Notes under the pieces: generated by a model
The model's database searches: none
The model's input: the letters and a program-made list of their open reading frames with translations, nothing else
What the model was told of the DNA's origin: nothing
Source: Volvariella volvacea V23
Taxonomy: Eukaryota > Basidiomycota > Agaricomycetes > Agaricales > Pluteaceae
Reading direction: 5' to 3'
Length of the DNA: 64,000 nt
Assembly (NCBI GenBank): GCA_000349905.1
Contig: KB722739.1
Coordinates: 848,663 to 912,662 of the forward strand
Shown: piece by piece, positions 1 through 11,684 of the stretch
How the letters are laid out: the number at the start of each line of letters is the position of its first letter
How positions within the stretch are numbered: the stretch's first letter is position 1
Position numbers and translations under genes: made by a program

Positions 1-154
1 ATGACCGGGATACGAGGGAAAGTTGACAGACAAGTCGCTTGAGCTGTCGCCAGTCATTTCCAAATATTTCTTCTAAGCTATCTTCAATAAGGTCGAGGAT
101 AGGGTTTGGCCAAGTATCCATGTAGCCTTTGGTGATGTTCTGCTGGGAGGACAT
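1..154 (-). CDS. 5' end of an unrecognised gene, cut by the left edge
   Basis: On the minus strand an ATG at 154 opens a reading frame that runs off the window after 51 codons. The protein starts MSSQQNITKGYMDTWP and continues with an acidic, leucine-rich stretch (ILDLIEDSLEEIFGNDWRQ) ending in LVCQLSLVSRS. The last part resembles the 'LVSRSF' segment common in basidiomycete F-box-like proteins, but the fragment is too short to assign a family. A second in-frame ATG lies at 121. Support is the codon-like composition and absence of stops only, so this could also be a chance ORF. Extending the sequence to the left would decide. Confidence 0.4.
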   Translation of the reverse strand, partial: MSSQQNITKGYMDTWPNPILDLIEDSLEEIFGNDWRQLKRLVCQLSLVSRS

Positions 155-3100
155 CTGAACGGAATTAGTGGCATCAAAGGAAGAGGAGTAACGACGGCTT
201 ACTTTGGGCTAGAACCTCAAGAAATGGGAAAAAAGAGGATGATCCAACCCCCTGCGTAGTGGAAGCTTTTAAGTGGCTCAAAGCGTGTTGGCTCACTGAG
301 TGATATTTATTATTTGCTTCTGTGGGCGTGTGATACTTTCGTTGATTTTCCTCCCAATTCCCGATGCGAATGCCGTCGAACCTTGATCAATAACCCCTTT
401 GACCTCTTGGTGGAAAAACGTGTTCCTCCTCGCCATAATCCGGTGACAAAGAAGGGCTTGCTTAGGTACACAAGGGTCTTTAAAAGTCTCCTAATGGTTA
501 GCTATCCACGACGTGATGCTGGAGCTGAGTTGAAATCATGATAGGGTTCAAAAGGACGGTGGACTAAGCAACCCAATTTTGAGGATACAAGGCGAATAGG
601 GTCTGATATTGATGATCAAATTTCAGCCTTGGGTTTATCGTGACCACTTCGCCGTCCAGCAGAAAATTCCAAGGGTACCGAATGGTAATGGCTCTTACCC
701 ATCTGGGATTTCTTCCGAGAAACGCGGCTATACGGTATGGGTAGATGAAGACGGCGACTTCGACTTTGTGAAATTTACTGTTCCCCGAGTCCTGTACTAA
801 GTAGATGATTTTACCGTACCGAGAGCCGAGTTAGCAATTATGAAGAGGGAGGATTCTCCTAACTTAAAACCCGTATGGACAAGCCGTTGCCTCTTGGGAG
901 CACAGGCAAGGAAATGAGATGGACTTACGAGGGTGTGGATATCCAGTATGGTGGAAAGTCGTGAAAGCCTGCAGTAGCTTGATTAGACATGGGGTAGGTA
1001 TTTTCGGTCTTGGTGGATGCCACTCCGAATGCCACCAACATGCCCCTCAATTTCCAACGGGGCACGTGAAGTGCTCCGGTCAACCAAACGTGCCACAAGT
1101 CTTTCACCCATCCACAGTACCCACTCCGTTACTTATCGTCTCTAAGCAAAAGGAGACAGCTACCCACCTATAAGCGCCTAGCCACCACGCCATACGGGGG
1201 ACCAAAAGGAGGTGCTGATACATCGTCTCCTACATGCCACTGCAACACAGTTATCTCTACGTCCCTCATGTCTGCCGGATGCGTTAGCTTGCTAGCCATC
1301 AGATTCGTGATTCGCGACCGACACGCCATTGCCACTCATGCGACAGAGAGCTCGTATGTAGTTAGCTGTTTCCAGTTTCCTACTGCTCAGAGGACCACGT
1401 CACATAGGTCATTGGCACCCCACCACCATGCAGGCCATGCAATTCCCTATGAACGTCTATGCCACCTTCAGCGCTAGCGGTCTCCATAAATCAGGAACTA
1501 CCCAACCACCCACGGTTCCTCACTGCTCCATAGGCATTCTTCGACGCCCACCAGCTTCCCAAGTCAGAGGTCAGCGCGCGTGATGCCCATCTGCGTCAAC
1601 TGTCCGGGATTTCAGTTACCCACCCCTATGCTACTCGCGCGTTGTAAACTGAGTGGTGGCGTGATGACGCATGGGCTAGGCTTCCGTCAAAATGCAGCTC
1701 TACAAGACAGCGTCTCAAGTACGACGAGAGCAACCGGACCTGGACCGTGCAGCGGATCTAGACAGGATATGCGTCAGGATTTACAAGCGGGTACAGGACT
1801 GCGTACAATGTTCGTACGAGATAGGCAAAGGCGCTCATCGCGTGGACCAAACGAGCCCAGAGAACCCGCAAAGCACCTCAATAAATGGCACTCGGATGAC
1901 GAAAACCGTATCCAAAGAGACTGCTACCAGTTCCGACCGGTTGTCGCCCAGCTCAATTGGAGCTGACAATCGGAAGAGCAGTATCTTTAGGTCCAGTGAG
2001 TCACTCAATCCAAAGACGTCACCGAGCCTCGCCAGTTGAACGTTAACCCATGACGTTCGCTCGTTCACTTGTGCTAGAAAACTGTTGAAGACGCAGGTGA
2101 AGTTTGTCAGTGACCAGACTTACGACAGCTATGTCCTCCTAGCCTACCCCTCGGCGTTCTACCACGTACCAATCCTCGCATCTAATCCCTGAAAGAGGCC
2201 CTTTCGTTTACTAGCACAGACAGTCCACCGCGACCTCTATGTTCCTTATCACCAAGCCTTCATCGTGTAGGCGAGAAAAGCTTCCCTCCCCGCAGCCCGA
2301 CTGTGTGACGCTCTCGCGTTTTCCGTCTCGTTATGTATCGATTTACCGGATAAGAAGAACGTAAAGGCGTTCTCCAAACCTGGACCCTCATCGTTGGCAG
2401 TGAGACGTATCATTAAAAGATGCGGCCCACGGGAAGGCTTGAACAGCAGAGATGTGTACTCCGAGACATTGTACTCTATCCAAGAAAGCCCGGTCCTTAG
2501 CAACCGCCAAGTAAACGCACAAACAGATGACCAGACCTTGGAGTGAATGAGGAGTGTGCTTTAGAGCGCAAGGGGTATAGATAAGGCGTAGCAGTAGAGG
2601 TGGACAGGTGGTACAATGGTGGTCGACACTTTGAAAGTTTGGCAACCCGCGAAAACCGTATAACACATTACGACACCGTCTGTTCATCAATAAAACTAGA
2701 TCTGTACAGATATCTACTGTGCGATGTACTGTTGCTGCCAGGTCATTGACGTCTGAATCATTTATCACTCATACTCAGCCAGTCTGGGCGAATCAACGCA
2801 AACCACATCGTCATTACTGTCCAAAACCAATGCCATATATAAAGACACGTAAAAAAAGAGGAAATGACACATTCATCGTGGAGTCTGTATATACATGCAG
2901 AGGAGCGGTAAGAGTGAGGTGTATATGGTGGGTGGTGGTACAATACTACGGAAGCGAGGTGATGACGATGGAAAAAGAAATGTAGTGGGAAAATATGTGT
3001 AATAGCGCTATAGCCATAGCTAGCTAGCTCATCCTCTTCATGACGATTCGTTGACATGAGCCGTTAAGTAGAGCAAGAGAGGGGGAGGAGAGAGGAAGGG

Positions 3101-3753
3101 GAAGGAAGAAGCGGGAGGAAGAAAGGAGTTATGGAGAATATATGAGGGGAGAGGAGAGCAATGTAACAGCAATGTAGTTGTATATGCGGGTAGAACTCCC
3201 ACCGAGTCGGCTCGTGGGAGGTAACTTGGAGTGTGGTAAGGTGGGAACAACAGGGAAAAGAGGAAAAAAGACATCATGTAGATGAGGTATATGACACGAA
3301 AAGCCGCGAGACCATAAAGCCCAAAAGACTGAAAAAGGCATAACAAGAAGGTGGAAGGGGAAAAGATGAGCGTAGACGTAAGTGTAAGTGCGAGAAAGAG
3401 TGATAACACGTATGATATGGATAGGTAAGGGGGACGGAATGCAAAGTGGATGAGGATGGGGCGATGATGGTAGGTAATAAGACATTGAGAATAAAAAACA
3501 GAAAAACTCGTCACATATTATGAAAGAAATGTCCAAGGCAGCCAGCAAGCCTATCGCCTTCGTCTCAAATCTCTCCGAAAGCAACACTCCTTCAACACCT
3601 CTATCGACACCCCCACAACCCCCACAACATCATCCACAACCTCCTCCCCAATCGACCACCTCGCCATACTCAACACGCGCTCCAGCACTGGCACGTCTCC
3701 CAATCGTAGCGGTCGTCCAGCTCTATCAACGCCGTTCAACACGGTGAAAAGGA
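155..3753. other. region without a recognisable gene
   Basis: No ORF here has a recognisable domain or a consistent splice model. The part from about 3060 to 3500 is strongly purine-rich on the plus strand (GGAGGAGAGAGGAAGG-like), which creates long artificial Ser/Leu/Pro-rich ORFs on the minus strand. Just before the ATG13 stop, a plus-strand frame from about 3538 to 3824 is open and Ser/Thr-rich; it is described under findings. Confidence 0.5.
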
Positions 3754-6700
3754 TCAATGACGAAGACCACTCAATCCGGACCTTCTCCTCTTCTCCGACT
3801 CGCCCAGGTCCATCTTCCCAATAACCTCATCCGACCCCTGCCCCGCGCTCGCCATCCCGGACGACCCAGAGTTCGAGCCAGACGCCGCCGACCCATGGCC
3901 CGATCCCAGATACGGCGGGTACGGAACCGGGTACGGGTACCCATAGTGCTCATCGCTGCCCGTGCGACCAACCTCGCCGATCAGCCGCGTCGGCTCCCTC
4001 TCTGCTTGCGCGTGGCTGCTGCCGTGGCCGTGGGGTCCCTTGACTTCGATCGTGACGCTGTGGCCTTCGCTGTCTCCGGATGCGCTCCGAGGCTTTCGAT
4101 CCACCGCGTTGGCAGCCTTCGCTTTGCCCTTCATGCCGTCCCTGCGCGCGACCATCTCTTCGAATCCCTCCAGGCTGGCCTTGAACGTCTCGTTCATCCT
4201 CTTCAGCTTGGCCTCGACTTCGTATTGGCTCGTCAACACCAGTCCTCCGGGTGGAGAACCGATAGGCACGGATGAAAGCCCAACACCGGTGCTTGGACCA
4301 GCAGCACCGGGGGCAACGAGACCAGAGGGGACAAGGCCGGTAGTAGGACTACCGGTAGCAGTAGCGGTAATAGTCGTCGGAATAGGGGGAGCAGGGGCAG
4401 GACTGCTCGGGGTTCGTCCGGCAGGGTTGAGAGGTGCTCTAGTAGGTAAACGCTGTTGCTGCACCTGGAGATCGCCAAGCCCAAGCCCTCCATCAGGCAA
4501 GACAGAAGGTCGAGCTTCTTCGCCCTCCTGCTTCTCGACATTTTCGTCGCTCTCCCCTTCCTCCTGGGAGATGACCGCCAAAGGAGACTTTGGGCTCAAC
4601 CCCCTGTCCACTCTTGCACCTCTCTCCAAACTCGCCTCTCTCCTCCTCTCCACACTCCCTTCCCGCTCCGTTCCATCTCTATCTCTCTCTCGGTCCTCCT
4701 GAATCCTCACCCTCCCCGTCAACGGCTTTGCTTCATCAATCGTCTTAATAAACACCGACAAATCATCATCCTCCGTCCGCGCAGCCATATACGCCAACCT
4801 CTATTCACCCACAAAAAAAAAGCCCCAAAACACAAATTCACCAACATTCCCGTCCACCGCGCAAGCGTTCCAATTCCAATTGCCGCGCAAACCGTTCATC
4901 CAAAACGCCCTCCATCACATCGCACATCGGCATCCCAGGCACCACCGACAGTTCGTCCACCACGTCGCACAGCGTCCGAAAGTTCACCGTCCGGCGCCAT
5001 TCATCAAAGTCGGCCGGGTAACCGAGCGACGGGTCCGCGGCCGGGTCAAAGTCCAGGTCGTCGATCGTCGCCGGCGTGAACGAGGGCGAGGGGTAGTGCA
5101 CGTTCGGATCATCCGGATCCGGGTAGTTTTTCGATGGGGAGTAGATCATGTCGAGCAGCGTTTGGGAGGGATATTGGCGAGGGGGGTTCCAATCCCAGTT
5201 GTCGTCATCATCAACGTAAACGCCATGCCCGTGGCCGTAGCCGTGGTTATCATTGGGTGTGATGGGCAAGGCGTTGTGAGGTCGTGAAGCAGGTCGTGAG
5301 TTCGTAGATGCAAATGAACCAGATGCCGATTCGGTGACCCAAGACGAAGAGCATGAACCAGGGGTAGTAGCAGTGGTAACGTCGTTAGTGGCATCAGCAA
5401 TGGGTCGTGGCAAAGGTCGTGACGCGTCATTTTTGTGGTTGTCGTCGTCGCCCCCGGACGAGGGTGGGGAGGGGGTTATAGGCGATGCCGGGAGCGGCGA
5501 GAGGGACGCGAGTAAAGAAGATTTGAGTCGTTCAAGTTCGTATTGGTATTCGAGTTCACGTTGTTTCCCATAAGAAATGGTAGGAGAGGAGTGGGGGAAC
5601 GTCGTCAGTGGCATGATTCTCGTGAAGAGCAGACAAGAGGACGAAGGAGGTATAGCAAGTCAAGTCGTGAATCAGAAAGAGAACAACCGAGACGCCTCCA
5701 AGGTGGGGGTGGATGCGTCGATGGAAGGACGGAGGAACGAGGTGACTTGTAGCCGGACACCCCGGTCCCACTTTATATACAAGACAACCTTTGTCAAAGG
5801 AATGTATGTTTCCATTGCCACGATGTGCCACCCCGGGGGGTCGCATTGGGAGGGCCATTCTTGTGGCAATGAGACGTCGTGGCTAACGGGACCGCGTCGC
5901 AAGGAAACGGCAGAGATCGCACAGACCTGGGCACGCCATTCCCATATCCAGCCATTGTCCCCGGGTGAATGCCTCAACGGGACACGAAACACATCCCGTT
6001 GTCCCTCCCGATCACAGGAGTACAGCACCAAAGGCAATGCAAAACATAACAATGCCCGCCAGCCACTCATTGCTCTCGTGAAACGGGTCCATCCAAATCG
6101 AGGCAAGCCCCGCAAGGGAAGCAAAAATCGGACAGAAAAACAAGGGAAAATAACCCAAAAAATAACGGAATCACGTGAAAGGAACTATAGAGACTCACCG
6201 CCTTGTCGTCCTTCTTCGGCACGCTTATTCCAGCAGCACTGGGGCTGGGACTTCCTTCCAAGCTCAATGCGCCCCCTGCAGTCGTGGGAGTACCCGGAAC
6301 CTGGGCATTGGGTGCGTACCGGTGTCCGAAACTGCTTGAATACCTCTTTCGCTGGGACAGAGACCGAGCGGGGCTAGGAAGCAGCCCACCAGACGGGTGT
6401 GACGAAGGAGACTGCGATTCCTCTCCTGGCGAAGGCGATCCTGCAGTCACACCCTCTCCGCTCCGCAGACTTCGCCGCTCTCCTAAACTGGAAGGCGTGC
6501 CTTGTGATAGCCCAAACGGTGGTGATTGCCTCATCGTGCCAGGCACAGGGGGAATAGGAATGCCCAGTCCTGAACTGGGACGGGTCGTGGGCGAAGGCGT
6601 TGGCCTTGGAATAGCTGGTGAGCCTGGCGTCCCGGCGGTCACTCCTACGGTCAGCGGCGAGCCACCTCTAACAGAGGGAGCAGGAGATGGCGCATTGACC

Positions 6701-8370
6701 GAATGTAGACTTGAAGGTGAGCTAAGCGTATTGGATTTAAAAGGGTTCACGGGGTTAAGATGGGATCTCCGTATGGGAAGCGGATTGGTGCCACCATTGC
6801 TCGCCAGCGAAAACGTCGATGCTGAAGGGGAACTCGGCAGCTCCCCTAATGGTCCGGGCCCAACACCCCCGGCGCTCTCTCTTCTCAGTCTGTTCATCCC
6901 CAAACCCGATGGCGGACGTGGGTGGGGTGAAATGGGCGATATTGGCTCCTCTCGGTCTCGACTTGGGAAGGGAGAGCTAGACGTATTAGGCACCGGAGTA
7001 GACGCATGCCTCACATGCAGCGAGTCTCTCCGATAATGCGAGGGCGACAGCGGCTGGTTAAAATGATCCGCCGTAGATATAGGGGGCAACTGCGCTTTAG
7101 GTGCTGGCCCAGGCGACGGATTTGATACTATTGACGAAGTCCTTGATCGCAGTATAAACCTATCAGCTATGGACTCGGGAGGAGATTTAGACTTTGATCG
7201 TTGTGCAGATGGTGGGAACTGCCGTGGAGAGGTGCTCAGAACACCTGGACCGGCACCTGAGCGAGTTCCGGGACTTGTGCCAGTGGGTACCCCTGAGGAG
7301 CGGAGTGATTGGTTCTTCATTAAGGTTGGCACGAAATCGAGACCTTCGTCCAAAGTAAGAAAGCGGTCGGACAATAAGGATTCTAGTTCGTCGAGCTGAA
7401 AGTTGGGGTCGGTTAAGTAGGCTCCAGTGAGGGAGAGGGTACCCAGAGGGTGTGGTACAGCAGCAAACGCGTGGGATTGGATCTGCAAGGGCGGTGAACT
7501 GCTTGATGGAGGGGTATCTAGAACGGGAACATGATGAGATTTAGACGTCAAACGAGTCAGAAAACCTAATTAATTGAGGCAGGGACGGTGTTCTACAAAG
7601 AGCATGACCACGAGGCGGGGCGGGATGAATAGAATGGAGAGAAAACAAGGTTGTGATGGTTGATTGAAAGAAAAAGGAAAGCGGTACAGGGATAATCGCT
7701 GTATCAAAAGAGTGGGTCCGAGAAGCTACTCACCAAATCCCAATAAGGATCCGACCGAGTCATCCTCTGAGCCGGTGAGGACGCGCAGCTTGATGGACAG
7801 GTGGCCATTGCGATTGGGACCCCCCGTGCGCCTCTTTATCCGCTTGTGCATCGACCAGGCGGGCAGTATTCGGAGGAGAGTGAACAAGCTTCTGAAGAGC
7901 GGGATTCCGTGCTTGTAGATGGTGGGGAGTGCAATGTCGAGGTTGTCCTCTCTGCCGGCTCGTCTCGGCGAAAACGTAAGTGTCCAGCTCTCCAAGAGGA
8001 TGTGGTGAGGGGTGGGGTCGATGCGGGTGCGGGAGCCGTCGGGTGCGACGTGTACGAGGACCTCCTTGTTGGTGAGCTCGGGGATACAAAGGAGAACCTG
8101 GATTTCCATGGGTGATGCGGAAGGAGATGCTGATATGGACTTGTATTTCTCCTTGGCCTCTCTTGGGAATAGGTCAGAGTCTGGTGTCTCGAGATTGAAC
8201 TGGTAGGAAGGGTGAGTGCAATGGTGAGTGCATCGGAGACGACGCACCCATTTGTCAATCCTCGGCGTGGTTCGTGGGTCGGCGGTAGCTCTAGCATGAT
8301 TAACGACATAGAATAGCTTTGTATAAAAATGAAATGCTATCTGATCAGCCTTCTGCGGCTCATTGGACAT
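3754..8370 (-). CDS. ATG13: Autophagy-related protein 13 (ATG13), four exons
   Basis: Atg13 is the regulatory subunit of the Atg1/ULK kinase complex that starts autophagosome formation in the cytosol. Proposed exons: 8370-8248, 8199-7734, 7517-6199 and 4800-3754, together 984 codons in one frame with GT-AG signals throughout. The N-terminal part (about residues 8-290) matches the Atg13 HORMA domain: KADQIAFHFYTKLFYVV, FNLETPDSDLF, an ILLESWTLTF strand, and LPTIYKHGIPLFRSLFTLLR followed by LPAW. Next come AVPHPLGTLSLTGAYL and a long Ser/Pro-rich disordered region with FGHRYAP, which is where Atg13 is regulated by phosphorylation in other fungi. The C-terminal exon has the acidic RTEDDDLSVFIKTID motif and a predicted helix (YEVEAKLKRMNETFKASLEGF). 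The last intron (6198-4801, 1398 nt) is very long for this genome and contains another ORF. A different 3' structure remains possible; the HORMA part is secure. Confidence 0.85.
4838..5614 (-). CDS. 258-codon ORF nested inside the long ATG13 intron, function unknown
   Basis: An uninterrupted ORF from ATG 5614 to TGA 4840-4838. The N-terminus has a helical charged stretch (KQRELEYQYELERLKSSLL). The middle is low-complexity (Ser/Pro/Asp, a GYGHGHG stretch). The C-terminus looks ordered: NWDWNPPRQYPSQTLLDMIY, then DFDEWRRTVNFRTLCDVVDE and a final ELERLRGGRECW. No family is recognised. It lies entirely between ATG13 exons 3 and 4 on the same strand and has a TATA box 157 nt upstream of its ATG. 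A GTGAAT donor at 4841 could instead splice it in frame to the ATG13 last exon (acceptor before 4798, a 43-nt intron), so it may be an alternative 5' part of a transcript sharing that exon. Real coding is likely; independent-gene status is uncertain. Confidence 0.5.
   Translation of the reverse strand: MPLTTFPHSSPTISYGKQRELEYQYELERLKSSLLASLSPLPASPITPSPPSSGGDDDNHKNDASRPLPRPIADATNDVTTATTPGSCSSSWVTESASGSFASTNSRPASRPHNALPITPNDNHGYGHGHGVYVDDDDNWDWNPPRQYPSQTLLDMIYSPSKNYPDPDDPNVHYPSPSFTPATIDDLDFDPAADPSLGYPADFDEWRRTVNFRTLCDVVDELSVVPGMPMCDVMEGVLDERFARQLELERLRGGRECW
5771..5779 (-). promoter_or_regulatory. TATA box of the nested ORF
   Basis: The minus strand reads TATATAAAG here, 157 nt upstream of the ATG at 5614 and inside the proposed ATG13 intron. 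It supports separate transcription of the nested ORF, but TATA-like strings also arise by chance. Confidence 0.4.
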
Positions 8371-11300
8371 ATCGCCGTCGGGTGAGTTGCAAACGCGGCA
8401 CAGAATGCGGTGAAAGGAAGACAGAGGACAGGAGAGGAGACTGGGCAGGAACAGAGAGATTAGAGGGAGGAGAACATTAGAATATCGTCTAATGGGAGTT
8501 ATAAGGCAGCGTCGTCGTGAGGGTCGTCCTCGGTCAGAGTCAAGCAGTACTTTGGTCCCGCAATCCGACCCTCGCCAAATACGGCATGATTAAGGTTAGG
8601 GTTAGCCTCAAGGCCGTAAAGGGGTCTCATTTATTCCCGTCTCTGCTTGGCATACGACTCATGTACATCATTCGGCGCAGATGTCCTAGGGCGAGGCGTG
8701 CTCACCTAGCTGGCCTTTGCTCCGAGACAGGTTTCGCCTCACAATCGCGCAATGAAGAGCACTTCCAGGCTCGAAATTGCATCGTTCTCGTGCGTCAGCT
8801 CGACACATCGTATAGCTCTTGTGTGTAGCAGCAATATTCAGCCTGTGACATCAAGGGTCCGATATCAAATAGACGAGGCCCACATATACACTGCCAGTAC
8901 CCCTCATATCAGCGGGGCGAGAGTGGACGAAACCTCCATTCCACTGATGCCAATACACCCCATGCTGTTATACTGCCATCCAGCTCATGCATGGCGAGGC
9001 AATTGCAAAAAGATTTCTACAGCTTTCGTACCCTACATTACATATTAAACAGGCGTGCTCGCTCTTCTTTGACTCAACGGGTGATCACAGGTGTGCGCAA
9101 GGCTGTGATCTGGGTAGCACGGTTAGAGAAATGCCTCGGCAGCCCCAGCGTGCATGCGCATGTTGGATGAATCAATCGAATAAAAGGGGGCGGGTTAATG
9201 ACACGATTTTAAGCTACCTCGGGTGTGGCTGAAGCTATCAAAGATAGTAGATTAGCATCAATGCCTGTCAAGTTTAAATCCCCCGTCTGCTATCATCACA
9301 CGAGGCCCAAACGCCCTTTACAATCGTTGAGCGCGGTAATGACTTGCAGCTGCGAACTGCGAACGGCGCCCAAGATACATCCCACCCCTGCGGACCAACC
9401 AGTCACAGCAGTGAGCAGAAGCCATCATCGCGACCGCATCCCTATCTGATCCTAGTCAATCCACGACAAGTTCTATTCCAAGTCTATCTATCCCATTGTC
9501 CGCCAGAGCGCGCTTAATTAGGTCCTCTAGGTCATCCACTACGTATACACCCTCATTAGGCATAAACCCACGGTCATAAGTACGCGTATCCCCCACTTTC
9601 GTGACCTCACCCCACATCCGATTCTCCGATCAACGCATCATGCATCACTGGAAGTTGCCTTGACTGCTGTGGAACAGCATGATCGACCTACGAATGGGCG
9701 CCCGAAGATCACAATGGAATGTGGATGCTGGATATGGTGCTGGTGAACACTGGACTAGGCCTGCGGTCACTCCGGGGCGCGCACTGGCGCTGGCGCCTAT
9801 CCACAAGTGCCCCTATCTCCATTTGTCGTTTTGCATACTTATCAAATCTTTGCTTCTAATTTATCAATTTCTTTTCTTGTCGATGTCCTCATCCCAGGCG
9901 TCCGAGTCATAGCTACAGCGTGAACATGAGCCTGGGTGTGTCATCGGCAGCGGAGAAACCAATGTCTACGAAATAGGTGTTGCTGCGCGCTGTGGCCACG
10001 AACATGTCGTGAGCCATCTCGTACTGAGCTAGATAGAACTTTGCGGAAGAATCTGTGTACGTATACCTAGTCCTATCTTCCAGGACAAGGCATCATCATG
10101 CGAGCCTAGCTGCACCCTCAATCAACATCCAACTGGGCATACAATTACCAGACCAAGGTTGGCACTTTGACGAGATAAAGCGGCGCGTGCACACGAAATT
10201 AGATTAGCTGCTCATGATACCAGCGCTAGTGGCGCGGGCGCTCGGCAAGCCACATATCCCAGAGCGCCTTAGTGACCCGCTCTACAGGATTGGGGTGCCT
10301 GATATCAGTGGTACTAGGAGACGCCGAGTGCCTCGGGCACGGGACACAGGATGTCAGTGGGACACATACAGGAGTACTCGTAAGCGGGTCGCGGAGCGTG
10401 CAACGAGGCGGGGCCCTCCCCCACTAATAGCCTACATGCTGAATGAAGGCCAAGAGACCTCTGAGCTGTCAGTAGAGAGTGGGTGCCGCGATTGAGTAGA
10501 CACGCGTCGTCTTGGTTGGCACAGGTTCAGTGGCGTAAGCACTGTTGGAGGTGTATCATACTAGCATCGCCAGGAGACGGTGGGCCGCTTTACATCGGTA
10601 GATGCTAGAGTCCAAACGACGGGTATTTGATATGTATTTCGAATACAAACACACAATACAGAAACAAGATAACGACTCTAACTGACTACAGAGAACCTAA
10701 ACATACCAACGACACACGCCGTCCATCATCCGATCCGGTCCGATCTGGGCTTGACCAGTTCATTTGTTGCTTCCAATTGAAGAGATCAGTGTGGAGCAGC
10801 AAAAGAAACAACGAAGCACAGCCGATGAAACGCAGGCGCCGCGAGTCGCAGTCTCATCTGCACCTGATCAGAGAGATCGATGGACCTGTGGAAATCAGTC
10901 GTGGGATCAGCGGAGGATGTGTCTACGGTGGGGCCATCGCTCGAGGGTCTGCGAGTATAATACCTGATGGTTTAAGCACCTGCATTTGCAGAGCGGATAG
11001 AGCATTGATCTGGTCGCCATCCGTGAGCTGCAGCGCCAGTGAGGGTGTTCTTGATGGGGGAGTGAGTCTGAGGAGCGACTTGAATGGCAAAAGGCCGGCG
11101 GGAGGAATCAACAAGTGTCACTAGGACGCTACAACCATCACAATCTGAGCCATGGCTGTGGTCGACATCGGCGCTTCTCTCGTGCTTACTTTCACTCCGC
11201 TTTAACTTGAAGGACCGGCGTGGTGCTGGGTGCTCCTTGGTTGAATTTATTCGCCTATATCAGTGCTATGTTGGCAGGAAAGCCTTCCTGAGCAGAACGC

Positions 11301-11684
11301 TTTCAAAGGGCAATCTCGGATCGATAGTGAAAATTTACCGTATTGTTTTTCACCCTTGAGGGAAATATAAAAGAGGTGTTAGTATGTTGGCGAAGGAGGT
11401 ACGTCTCAGGGCACGACTGTGGGATGGGTGCGTGTAGAAGTCTAAAAAGACACCTTTATTCCACTGCTTACTTATCATGCACAAAGCGGATTAGTGTTAT
11501 GTAGAATGGAGGACTACGGTCAAAAAATTATAGTACGTAGTAAGCAGCGGCTTATACTTAATTTTTTACAAAACGCTTGTCATACGCTAAAATGAAAAAA
11601 ACGAATGACCATCTGCAGGGGAACCCAAATTCCGGATAACAAAAATGCATATATTGCCCAAGCAACACACGAGTACGTGCACAA
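8371..11684. other. region without a recognisable gene
   Basis: Upstream region of ATG13 plus about 3 kb of gene-free DNA. No conserved domain was seen in any of the six frames. A short GGTTAGGGTTAG string (8594-8605) resembles two fungal telomere units but is too short to mean more than chance. ATG13 and the first GH7 copy are on the same strand, so this region holds the ATG13 promoter and the GH7 3' flank. Confidence 0.5.

Noticed and set aside
3038..3587. Two long minus-strand ORFs rich in Ser, Leu and Pro
   Set aside because: They come from a polypurine tract on the plus strand and have no domain or splice context.
6203..7036. Plus-strand ORF of 277 codons antisense to ATG13 exon 3
   Set aside because: Shadow of the Ser/Pro-rich coding exon on the minus strand; Gly/Pro-rich with no recognisable features.
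8594..8605. Telomere-like GGTTAGGGTTAG
   Set aside because: Only two units within unique sequence; expected by chance in 64 kb and with no other subtelomeric signs nearby.
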